Assembly: GCA_021773835.1 (NCBI GenBank)
Contig: JAJFJQ010000015.1
Coordinates: 95,252-159,251, forward strand
From: Gammaproteobacteria bacterium
GTDB taxonomy: Bacteria; Pseudomonadota; Gammaproteobacteria; Ga0077536
DNA: 64,000 nucleotides
Direction of reading: 5' to 3'
The notes under the pieces were generated by a model, which was given only the letters and a program-made list of their open reading frames with translations, ran no database searches and had not been told where the DNA came from. The position numbers and the translations under genes were made by a program. Below are positions 42,632 to 50,195 of this stretch, piece after piece. Every line of letters starts with the position of its first letter. Position 1 is the stretch's first letter.

Positions 42632-43257
42632 GCCTGTTTGGCTCTATTTACCGATATTTAAGGTTATTTGAAGCCTTCTATTGGACAGTTGTTTTTCGAC
42701 ATATTTCTCTGCGCGACACTATGGAGAAATTTTGTGGTGCTAATGCCGGAAAAGTTTCATCAGATACCAATTACCGCGTGAGGTGGTAATTGCAATTTAG
42801 CCTCTCGCAACTATGGCCGTACGCCCTGTAGACGTTGCCATATTCTCCTCGAAGGCTTGAAACCAAATGTCGAGTTCGGACCCTCGGATCAACGATAAGC
42901 AGAAGAACTCGACCTATAGATCTCGAACGCTACGCCGCGGCATTCGTAGCAGTGTTCGGTCTAAAGACTCGCTGCGCTACGGTTTTGACTCCGGTGTTCG
43001 CGGTTGTGAGTGTAGTAAACCAGTGCGGCAGGCCTCATTATGGTGCAATGCACCAACTTCCGCGTGCACGAAAATCTACGCCCCGAACGCAGACGAATGA
43101 TGCCTCCATGATCGCCACGCTAGCGCGGGAAACGCCCTATTAGTGTTGGTGAACACGTGTTTTTCAGCGCGATTGAGGCTAAAAGTCCGGCGGCAAGCCC
43201 ACTTCGGCGCTCGTCACCGCGAAGCATTCGAAACTCAAAATGCGCGGTCCCCGAGCG
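42632..43257. other. Gap at the left edge of the nitrate island
   Basis: No credible gene. Contains CTATTGGACAG at 42678-42688, the inverse of CTGTCCAATA at 42616-42625, and a perfect 15-bp palindrome TGGTGCAATGCACCA at 43041-43055 made of NtrC-like half sites, about 205 bp ahead of the sigma-54-type promoter of the porin. Confidence 0.45.
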
Positions 43258-43276
43258 ATTGGCCCAAGTTTTGCAG
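43258..43276 (+). promoter_or_regulatory. Sigma-54-type promoter of the porin gene
   Basis: TTGGCCCAAGTTTTGCAG: GG at 43261-43262 and GC at 43273-43274 are 10 bp apart, as required for RpoN promoters (-24/-12). Transcription would start near 43286, giving a leader of about 150 nt before the GTG at 43435. Confidence 0.62.
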
Positions 43277-43326
43277 ACGCTTAATCGTGAAGCACTCTTT
43301 GGCAACGTTGCTGACACCCGCTTTCC

Positions 43327-43344
43327 ATCTGTAACGAGGCAGAT
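43327..43344 (+). ncRNA. ANTAR-type hairpin in the porin leader
   Basis: ATCTGT/GCAGAT stem (6 bp with one GT pair) closing the hexaloop AACGAG, with A at loop position 1 and G at position 4, the ANTAR-protein recognition rule. A second consensus hairpin is not found; the next strong hairpin (CTCGG/CCGAG, 7-nt loop) does not fit the rule. Confidence 0.5.
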
Positions 43345-43368
43345 AGCACACCCGCTCCTATCCGGCAC

Positions 43369-43406
43369 AAACCGGCTCGGGTAGGCGCCGAGCTACGGCC
43401 GGTTTT
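43369..43406 (+). terminator. Intrinsic terminator in the porin leader
   Basis: AAACCGGC pairs with GCCGGTTT, with inner GTAG/CTAC pairing, followed by a T-rich tract (TTTTCTTCTTT). It lies 28 bp before the start codon, so it is an attenuator rather than the end of a gene. Confidence 0.6.
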
Positions 43407-43434
43407 CTTCTTTAGTTTCAGAACAGGAAACGTC

Positions 43435-44769
43435 GTGAACAAACATCGCAACCAATTTAGAAACACCACCGCCTCGCTGTTGTTATTTATATCTGCCGCA
43501 GCACTGACAGTATCCGCTAACGCCGAAGAAGTTATCGATAGCATTGAACAGGCGGTCCGCGCGCTGATGGCGGGTAAGGCGCACGTTCACCTGCGTTATC
43601 GCTATGAGTTCGTTGACGACGATCTCGCGCCGGCGGATAACGCCAACGCTTCAACCTTGCGTGCAGCACTCGGTTGGGAAACCGGAAAATGGAACGGCTT
43701 GAGCCTTTACGGTGAACTAGAACATGTGGCACATGTTTTCAGCGACGATTTTAAAGAAGGCCCCGGCCCCATCGACCCAACTCATGTGGGCACACCTGTT
43801 GTATCGGATCCTGCCGGTACAGAGCTCAATCAGGCATATGCACGCTTTGATGGAATTGAATGGGCAGAACTTAAAATTGGACGGCAAGCCCAAACCTACC
43901 GCAAGGCACCATTCCATCGTTTTATCGGGACGGTCCTGTGGCGACAAAACTGGCAAACAATGGATGCCGTAAATCTCACCATCAAACCCGACGATCGAAT
44001 CAAACTGAATTACACCTACGTTAACCAAGTCAACCGCATATTTGGTGATGATGCGCCGGGTGCGTTTGATAGATTCAACTGCGACTGCCATATGGTAAAC
44101 GCACAGGCCGTTGCTTTCCCTTGGTTAAATGTCGAGGTGTACGGTTATCTTCTTGACATCAAAAATGCGGCGGTCAATTCAACTGACACTATCGGCATTA
44201 GAGCATCTGGCAGCTACCCACTGAATGACAAATGGAAGTTCATTTATGCTGGTGAGTACGCTAATCAAGACGATTCGAACGGCAACCCGCGGGATATTGA
44301 TGCCGCCTATTACCTCGGCGAAGCTGGCTTCAACATCAAGCTGGATAGTTCGTTAGTGAAGACAATAACGGCGAAATTCGACTATGAATTGCTAGAAGGC
44401 GATGGCAGCGGCGCGTTTATTACACCACTCGCGACCGGCCATGCATTTCAAGGCTGGGCCGATCGCTTTTTAACCACCCCGCATGATGGTATCGAGGACA
44501 TGTATTTCACCGTCGTGGCGGGCGGAGTGTTTGGTGGAAAACTCATTTTCTCTTATCACATGCTTGAGTCTGACAATTTGAGCTACGACTACGGCAATGA
44601 AGCCGACATTCTTTATACACGTAAGGTGAAGAAGTATTTCACGTTCGGCGTTAAGGCTGCGCTTTACGATGCTGACGGAAATGCCACGACGCTGGCGCGG
44701 TCAGGCGCAGGCGCCGCACAGAATAATGATGTGACGAAGGTATGGGCGTGGCTACAGTTCGATTACTAA
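43435..44769 (+). CDS. Outer-membrane porin linked to nitrate assimilation
   Basis: A 444-residue protein with signal peptide (NTTASLLLFISAAALTVSANA) and a beta-barrel body of alternating aromatic strands (VHLRYRYEFVDDDLAP, LSLYGELEHVAHVF, ELKIGRQAQTYRKAPF, KYFTFGVKAALYDADG), ending WAWLQFDY with the C-terminal aromatic typical of outer-membrane proteins. The GTG start has AGGAAA 5 bp ahead. It belongs to the alginate-export/OprB-like class of 16-18 strand porins. Position ahead of nasT and nrtA and a leader with sigma-54-type promoter, ANTAR-type hairpin and terminator suggest it admits nitrate or nitrite; the substrate is inferred. Confidence 0.82.
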   Translation: MNKHRNQFRNTTASLLLFISAAALTVSANAEEVIDSIEQAVRALMAGKAHVHLRYRYEFVDDDLAPADNANASTLRAALGWETGKWNGLSLYGELEHVAHVFSDDFKEGPGPIDPTHVGTPVVSDPAGTELNQAYARFDGIEWAELKIGRQAQTYRKAPFHRFIGTVLWRQNWQTMDAVNLTIKPDDRIKLNYTYVNQVNRIFGDDAPGAFDRFNCDCHMVNAQAVAFPWLNVEVYGYLLDIKNAAVNSTDTIGIRASGSYPLNDKWKFIYAGEYANQDDSNGNPRDIDAAYYLGEAGFNIKLDSSLVKTITAKFDYELLEGDGSGAFITPLATGHAFQGWADRFLTTPHDGIEDMYFTVVAGGVFGGKLIFSYHMLESDNLSYDYGNEADILYTRKVKKYFTFGVKAALYDADGNATTLARSGAGAAQNNDVTKVWAWLQFDY

Positions 44770-44817
44770 ACGGACGCGATTGTCTTCCCGCACAGCCGAT
44801 TACTGCCTTGAACGCGG

Positions 44818-45423
44818 ATGACGGCGGCGATGGCTGAATCGGCCACCCCGCTTCGCGTGATGTTAGTCAACGATAGGCACGATCACGCCGATTTGATGAG
44901 GCGCGAACTCGTAGCCATCGGCTATATCGTCGTTGCTCATGTCAGCGCTGGCGATAATCTTCAGGTCGCGTTTGAAGGATATCGCCCAGACATCATTGTC
45001 GCTGAGATGGAATCTCCCGACTGCGATACGCTCGAATACATGCGTGTGATCTCTGACGCTGACCCCCGCCCGATAGTTATGTTCACCAACGATGACGACC
45101 CCTTCACGATCCGGCGCGCAGTGATGGCTGGGGTAAGTGCCTACGTCACCGACGCTAGATCTACTCATCGACTGCGCCCGGTACTTGATGCAGCGATTGC
45201 GCGGTTCGACCAATTACAAGCAGTTCGCAGAGAATTACAAAAGACGCGCAAAACACTCAGCGAGAGGAAGCTGATCGAGCAAGCTAAGGGCGTACTCATG
45301 CGCAAACTCGACATCGACGAGCCGGGCGCCTATCGCGCAATGCGAAAGATGGCCATGGACAGGAACCTGCGGGTCGCGGACCTCGCGCGCAGTTTAATTG
45401 CTGCTGCGGATCTCCTTTCATAA
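44818..45423 (+). CDS. nasT: NasT-type ANTAR response regulator (RNA-binding antiterminator)
   Basis: A 201-residue protein: receiver-like domain (residues 12-130, degenerate around the phosphoacceptor: IIVAEMESPDCDTLEYM), a coiled-coil linker (FDQLQAVRRELQKTRKTL) and a C-terminal ANTAR domain (SERKLIEQAKGVLMRKLDID, then EPGAYRAMRKMAMDRNLRVADLARSLI). In Azotobacter and Paracoccus, NasT binds a two-hairpin leader RNA and prevents termination when released from the nitrate sensor NasS. Its targets are visible here in the nrtA leader and, less completely, in the porin leader. No nasS gene is in the window. ATG 44830 is an alternative start. Confidence 0.9.
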   Translation: MTAAMAESATPLRVMLVNDRHDHADLMRRELVAIGYIVVAHVSAGDNLQVAFEGYRPDIIVAEMESPDCDTLEYMRVISDADPRPIVMFTNDDDPFTIRRAVMAGVSAYVTDARSTHRLRPVLDAAIARFDQLQAVRRELQKTRKTLSERKLIEQAKGVLMRKLDIDEPGAYRAMRKMAMDRNLRVADLARSLIAAADLLS

Positions 45424-45510
45424 CCGTCCTTCGAAGCATGCAGCGATTCACCAAGTCACGGCGATCGCCGACGGGCAGCAGGCAGATGAACTCCTCGCAG
45501 AGATCTTTAT

Positions 45511-45527
45511 TGCACGATATTGGCCCA
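45511..45527 (+). promoter_or_regulatory. NtrC-like enhancer site
   Basis: TGCACGATATTGGCCCA agrees with the glnA NtrC site TGCACTATATTGGTGCA at 14 of 17 positions. It lies about 120 bp upstream of the -24 element, a usual enhancer distance. Confidence 0.55.
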
Positions 45528-45646
45528 TGCCGTTTGCGTGTACGCGCCGTTTGAGTGCGGCCGACGCTGGTCGCTGAATCGCCGTGGTTTCTACGCTTTC
45601 TACAAACCTTTGATCTAAAGGAATAATTACCACTGGGTTACCAACA

Positions 45647-45662
45647 TGGCCCGGTATTTGCA
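45647..45662 (+). promoter_or_regulatory. Sigma-54-type promoter of the nrtA operon
   Basis: TGGCCCGGTATTTGCA: GG at 45648-45649 and GC at 45660-45661, 10 bp apart; consensus TGGCACG-N4-TTGCA is matched at all but one defined position. The predicted start is near 45673, only a few bases before the first ANTAR hairpin. Confidence 0.75.
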
Positions 45663-45679
45663 GCAGACGATACAAACAC

Positions 45680-45713
45680 TTGCCTATTGTCGGGCAAACA
45701 GCAACGCCGCTGT
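45680..45713 (+). ncRNA. Two-hairpin ANTAR/NasT-binding leader RNA
   Basis: Hairpin 1: stem TTGCCT/GGGCAA (45680-45697, one GT pair) with hexaloop ATTGTC. Hairpin 2: stem ACAGC/GCTGT (45698-45713) with hexaloop AACGCC. Both hexaloops have A at position 1 and G at position 4, the established ANTAR recognition pattern, and the two hairpins are directly adjacent. Hairpin 2 contains the left arm of the terminator that follows, so binding and termination exclude each other. Confidence 0.85.
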
Positions 45714-45766
45714 ACGAAGAACGGGGCTTGATTGAAGTCCCCTGATTCGCATGCGGCGTTTTTTTT
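45703..45766 (+). terminator. Attenuator of the nrtA operon
   Basis: AACGCCGC (45703-45710) pairs perfectly with GCGGCGTT (45753-45760), extended inward by CGAA/TTCG; a nested GGGG/CCCC hairpin sits in the loop. It is followed by eight T. The left arm overlaps ANTAR hairpin 2. About 75 bp separate the T tract from the nrtA start codon. Confidence 0.85.
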
Positions 45767-45840
45767 GTACGCCAACGACACCGCGAATTATTACAGCAAC
45801 GTTATTCGGAACTGCGCGTACAGAGTGAAGGAAATAGTTG

Positions 45841-47244
45841 ATGAGATTAAATACGGTTCCACGTCGTCATAGCAGGCTCGGTTGGGCTACCGCGCTCTTA
45901 GTTGCAGCCATGGCGCTGAACACATCCCATGCCGAGACACTTGAGCCCGAAAAAGAGGAGCTCAAATTTGGTTTCATCAAACTCACCGATATGGCACCGA
46001 TCGCGATCGCCTATGAAAAAGGCTACTTCGAAGATGAGGGGCTCTACGTCACCGTTGAACCACAAGCGAACTGGAAAGTACTACTCGATGGCGTAATAAC
46101 CGGCGAGCTGGACGGGGCCCATATGCTGGCCGGCCAACCACTCGCGGCGACTATCGGGTTCGGCACTAAAGCCCATATTGTTACGCCGTTTTCGATGGAT
46201 CTGAACGGCAACGGTATTACGGTTTCGAACGAGATCTGGAAATTGATGAAGCCGAATGTGCCAGCAGATGCAGATGGCAGACCGATTCATCCGGTGCCGG
46301 CGGAAGCGCTTAAACCCGTGGTTGAGCAGTTCAAGGCCGAGGGAAAGCCCTTCAACATGGGGATGGTCTTCCCGGTCTCAACACATAATTACGAACTACG
46401 CTACTGGCTCGCGGCGGGCGGCATCCATCCCGGATTTTATTCCCCAACCGATATCTCGGGACAGATCATGGCCGACGCGCTGCTGTCAGTCACACCGCCA
46501 CCGCAAATGCCCGCGACGCTTGAAGCAGGAACGATTTACGGCTACTGCGTCGGCGAACCCTGGAACCAGCAAGCGGTGCTTAAAGGGATCGGCGTACCAG
46601 TCATAACTGATTATGAAATATGGAAAAATAACCCAGAGAAAGTATTCGGCATGACCGCTGAGTTCACCGAAAAATATCCCAACACAACGATCGCGGTCAC
46701 CAAAGCGCTCATTCGGGCGGCCATGTGGCTGGATGAGAATGACAACGCCAATCGAATGGACGCGGTCAAGATTTTGGCCAGACCGGAATACGTAGGTGCG
46801 GATCAGGAGGTTATCGCCAACTCGATGACCGGAACCTTTGAGTACGAGAAAGGCGACATACGTGAGGTCCCAGACTTCAACGTGTTCTTTCGCTATTTCG
46901 CTACCTACCCCTACTACTCCGACGCCGTGTGGTACCTGTCACAGATGCGACGCTGGGGCCAGATAGCGGAACACAAGGACGACACTTGGTATGACGCAAT
47001 CGCGAAGAGTGTCTACCGACCGGACATTTATTTGAAAGCGGCAAAAATGCTGGTCGACGAGGGTCTGGCAGCAAGTATCGACTTCCCGTGGGACACCGAC
47101 GGTTATCGTGCGCCGCAATCGGAGTTCATCGACAATCTCACGTTTGACGGCCGCAAACCAACCGCTTATCTCGCCTCACTACCCATTGGACTTAAAGCAA
47201 ACGACCAGGTCGAAGACGGAAAAGTTGTGGCTGCCGGAAAGTGA
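45841..47244 (+). CDS. nrtA: Nitrate ABC transporter substrate-binding protein
   Basis: A 467-residue NrtA/CmpA-type periplasmic binding protein. Signal peptide [23 protein letters not shown], then [27 protein letters not shown], the family opening, and [19 protein letters not shown]. An AAGGAAAT site favours ATG 45841 over the TTG three bases earlier. The export signal and the transporter genes behind it argue for NrtA rather than the cytoplasmic sensor NasS, which has the same fold. First gene of the nrtA-nrtB-nrtCD-nirB-nirD-nasA-cysG operon, downstream of the NasT-controlled attenuator. Confidence 0.9.
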   Translation: MRLNTVPRRHSRLGWATALLVAAMALNTSHAETLEPEKEELKFGFIKLTDMAPIAIAYEKGYFEDEGLYVTVEPQANWKVLLDGVITGELDGAHMLAGQPLAATIGFGTKAHIVTPFSMDLNGNGITVSNEIWKLMKPNVPADADGRPIHPVPAEALKPVVEQFKAEGKPFNMGMVFPVSTHNYELRYWLAAGGIHPGFYSPTDISGQIMADALLSVTPPPQMPATLEAGTIYGYCVGEPWNQQAVLKGIGVPVITDYEIWKNNPEKVFGMTAEFTEKYPNTTIAVTKALIRAAMWLDENDNANRMDAVKILARPEYVGADQEVIANSMTGTFEYEKGDIREVPDFNVFFRYFATYPYYSDAVWYLSQMRRWGQIAEHKDDTWYDAIAKSVYRPDIYLKAAKMLVDEGLAASIDFPWDTDGYRAPQSEFIDNLTFDGRKPTAYLASLPIGLKANDQVEDGKVVAAGK

Positions 47245-47287
47245 TCACAAGGTCGATTAATTTTCAACGTTCGAAGAGTGTGAATCG

Positions 47288-48379
47288 ATGACAACCGTCA
47301 CCCAATCACTGGACCCCGGTGTAAGTCCGCCTGACGTGGCGCAAAAACGCGAATCACGGTTTGCTGCAATCGCGCGCTTGGCGACTTATCTCAATATCCT
47401 TGGGTGCGGATGGGTCGTACCGTTGCTACGGATCGCAGCCGGTGATTCGCCCCGCCCGCAACTCAAGGAGTTGTGGCAATTGCTGGGGATCCCATTGCTC
47501 GGGATCGCAGTGTTCATCATGTTATGGGCCGGTGTGGCGCCGAACATCAATACCTCACTTGGTGCAATCCCGGGACCGGAACAGGTCTGGGAGCAGGTTG
47601 GTGCGTTATGGGAAGACCACAAGGCTGAACGGCAAAAGGCCGTCGCGTTCCATAAACGCCAGGACGTACGCAATCAAAAACTGATTGATGCCGGCAAGGC
47701 AGAACGGGTGAAACAGCGCGCGTACACCGGTAAACCGACCTACCTCGATCAGATCGTCACCAGCCTGATCACGGTTGCGTTCGGGTTTTTCATTGCCACG
47801 ATCATCGCCGTGCCGATCGGTATTGCGTCCGGCTTGTCACGCACTGTTAATGGTGCGCTCAATCCACTTATCCAAATACTCAAACCGGTTTCGCCCCTCG
47901 CATGGTTGCCGCTCGTCACAATGGTCGTGTCCGCGGTATATGTTGATCAGGTAGACGTGTTGCCGAAGTCTATGGTCGTCTCGGCGATCACTGTAACGCT
48001 GTGCTCGCTGTGGCCGACGCTCATTAATACCGCGCTCGGTGTGGCTTCGATCGACAAAGATTTAATGAACGTTGGGCGGGTGCTGCGTCTGTCTACTGCC
48101 ACCACAATTATCAAACTGATCCTGCCGTCGGCGTTGCCGCTGATTTTCACCGGTCTGCGCCTGTCTCTCGGCGTGGGTTGGATGGTGCTCATCGCCGCCG
48201 AAATGCTGGCTCAGAACCCAGGTCTGGGCAAATTCGTGTGGGACGAATTTCAAAACGGATCGTCGCTTTCGTTGGCAAAAATTCTGGTCGCGGTGTTCAC
48301 CATCGGTATTATCGGATTTCTACTCGATCGCGTGATGTATGCGCTGCAAACCGCTTTCACTTTTACGACCTCGCGCTGA
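47288..48379 (+). CDS. nrtB: Nitrate ABC transporter permease
   Basis: A 363-residue inner-membrane permease. An N-terminal hydrophobic segment (GIPLLGIAVFIMLWAGVAPNI) is followed by a charged insert (residues about 108-141, EDHKAERQKAVAFHKRQDVR) and then the binding-protein-dependent transport domain with six helices. The EAA-like cytoplasmic loop is in the DKDLMNVGRVLRLSTATTIIKLILPSALPLIFTGLR segment, which contacts the ATPase. The charged insert is a feature I associate with proteobacterial NrtB rather than the shorter cyanobacterial proteins. Confidence 0.9.
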   Translation: MTTVTQSLDPGVSPPDVAQKRESRFAAIARLATYLNILGCGWVVPLLRIAAGDSPRPQLKELWQLLGIPLLGIAVFIMLWAGVAPNINTSLGAIPGPEQVWEQVGALWEDHKAERQKAVAFHKRQDVRNQKLIDAGKAERVKQRAYTGKPTYLDQIVTSLITVAFGFFIATIIAVPIGIASGLSRTVNGALNPLIQILKPVSPLAWLPLVTMVVSAVYVDQVDVLPKSMVVSAITVTLCSLWPTLINTALGVASIDKDLMNVGRVLRLSTATTIIKLILPSALPLIFTGLRLSLGVGWMVLIAAEMLAQNPGLGKFVWDEFQNGSSLSLAKILVAVFTIGIIGFLLDRVMYALQTAFTFTTSR

Positions 48380-48427
48380 CGGCCGCGAACTTTAATGAGC
48401 GCACACGAGTTTTAGGAGTAATAAAAA

Positions 48428-50161
48428 TTGGCTTTTCTCGAATTGACTGGCGTGACGAAAACTTTTGGTGAAGGCAGTGACCGCACAGAGGTGTTAAGCG
48501 ACATCAACCTTGCTGTTAATGAAGGCGAATTCATTGCTATCGTCGGGTTCTCGGGATCCGGCAAAACGACCTTGATCTCAACGATCGCTGGACTTATTGC
48601 GCCCGACCGTGGCGAGATTAAATTGAAGGGCGAGTCGATAGGCGAGCCAGGTCCGGATCGCGGCGTGGTGTTTCAGTCGTACTCACTCATGCCCTGGTTA
48701 TCGGTCACCGGTAACATTGCCCTTGCGGTCGATGCGGTGCAGCGCGATTTAAGCAAAACCGAACGTCGTCAACGCGTCGCCCACTATATTGATATGGTTG
48801 GGCTCACACACGCGGCTGACCGCAAACCGGCCGAGTTGTCCGGCGGGATGTGTCAGCGTGTAGCAGTTGCGCGTGCACTGGCCACCGATCCAGACATTCT
48901 ACTGCTCGATGAACCACTATCGGCGCTCGATGCCCTGACCCGCGCGAAATTGCAGACTGAGATCGAGCGCATTTGGGCCGAGGATAAAAAGACTGTCGTT
49001 CTGATCACGAACGACGTGGACGAGGCAATACTTCTCGCCGATCGCATTATCCCGATGACTCCCGGGCCGCGCGCAACGCTTGGTCCCGCTTTTAAAGTTG
49101 GATTGCCCAGGCCACGCGATCGTAGCGCGGTGAACACCGATCCGGCATTTAAAAAACTACGTGCCGACATCACCAATTTCCTAATTAGCGCGGGCACGCC
49201 AAACGCAGTGATGCAGGAAGACAACCTGCGCTTACCGAGCGTCGAGCCAGTTAGTTTCGCCATAGACCGGCCACCGAAAGCCTATCTCGAAGCAGCACAC
49301 AGTGGGATCACGCGAGGTTATGTCGAATTCTTCCGGGTCGGCAAAACCTACCCAACGAAGACTGGCCCCCTGAGCGTTGTCGAACGTTTCGATTTAAAAA
49401 TGGAACGCGGTGAATTTATTTCACTCATCGGCCACTCGGGTTGCGGTAAATCGACGGTACTGTCAATGACAGCCGGTCTAAACGATATTTCCGATGGGGG
49501 TATCGTCCTGGAAGGTAAAGAAATCTATCGCGCGGGCCCCGATCGTGCTGTCGTTTTTCAGGCGCCGTCACTGCTGCCATGGCTAAGCGCGCGCCAAAAC
49601 GTCGGGCTCGGCGTACGCCGCGTCTACCCGCACACAAGCGCGGCCGAGCGTAAAGACATTGTTGAGTATTACTTGTCCAAGGTCGGGCTCGGCGATGCGA
49701 TGGACAAACGTGCTGTTGATATGTCGAACGGCATGAAACAGCGCGTCGGTATCGCGCGCGCTTTTGCATTATCGCCAAAGTTGCTGTTGCTCGATGAGCC
49801 GTTCGGCATGCTCGATAGTCTCACCCGTTGGGACCTGCAAGAAGTGTTGATGGATGTGTGGAAAAGGACCCAAGTTACGGCGCTGTGTGTAACCCACGAC
49901 GTCGACGAAGCCATTTTGTTGGCAGACCGCGTGGTTATGATGACCAACGGACCACGCGCAACCATTGGCAACATCATGCAGGTCGACATCGAACGTCCAC
50001 GCACTCGGGCATCACTATTGCAACATCCACGCTACTACGAGTACCGCCGCGAGTTACTCAATTTCCTTGCCGACTACGAAGGCGGCGCGGATCCGAAAAC
50101 GGTCGCAGAAGAAGATTCAAACGGCGGCGAAGGGCAGCGCTCAGGACAAAAAGCAGCTTGA
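48428..50161 (+). CDS. Fused double ATPase of the nitrate ABC transporter (NrtC-NrtD type)
   Basis: A 577-residue protein with two complete ABC domains in one chain. Domain 1: Walker A GFSGSGKTT (about 40), signature LSGGMCQR (about 138), Walker B DILLLDEP (about 157). Domain 2: Walker A GHSGCGKST (about 335), signature variant MSNGMKQR (about 431), Walker B KLLLLDEPF (about 453). The linker is about 60 residues. In cyanobacteria the two ATPases are separate and NrtC carries an NrtA-like regulatory tail; that tail is absent here. TTG start with AGGAG 9 bp ahead. Confidence 0.88.
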   Translation: MAFLELTGVTKTFGEGSDRTEVLSDINLAVNEGEFIAIVGFSGSGKTTLISTIAGLIAPDRGEIKLKGESIGEPGPDRGVVFQSYSLMPWLSVTGNIALAVDAVQRDLSKTERRQRVAHYIDMVGLTHAADRKPAELSGGMCQRVAVARALATDPDILLLDEPLSALDALTRAKLQTEIERIWAEDKKTVVLITNDVDEAILLADRIIPMTPGPRATLGPAFKVGLPRPRDRSAVNTDPAFKKLRADITNFLISAGTPNAVMQEDNLRLPSVEPVSFAIDRPPKAYLEAAHSGITRGYVEFFRVGKTYPTKTGPLSVVERFDLKMERGEFISLIGHSGCGKSTVLSMTAGLNDISDGGIVLEGKEIYRAGPDRAVVFQAPSLLPWLSARQNVGLGVRRVYPHTSAAERKDIVEYYLSKVGLGDAMDKRAVDMSNGMKQRVGIARAFALSPKLLLLDEPFGMLDSLTRWDLQEVLMDVWKRTQVTALCVTHDVDEAILLADRVVMMTNGPRATIGNIMQVDIERPRTRASLLQHPRYYEYRRELLNFLADYEGGADPKTVAEEDSNGGEGQRSGQKAA

Positions 50162-50195
50162 GTCGAACTACAGACTATTAGCACAGGCACCTAAG

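Noticed and set aside
42835..43143. 102-codon frame upstream of the porin
   Set aside because: Arg/Thr-rich with no family, no ribosome site and two overlapping alternatives; it sits in the promoter-proximal gap.
45520..45537. TGGCCCATGCCGTTTGC as a second sigma-54 promoter
   Set aside because: GG and GC are 12 bp apart instead of 10; the site at 45647 has the correct spacing.
45841..47244. Calling the binding protein NasS
   Set aside because: It has a clear export signal and heads a transporter operon, which fits NrtA better.
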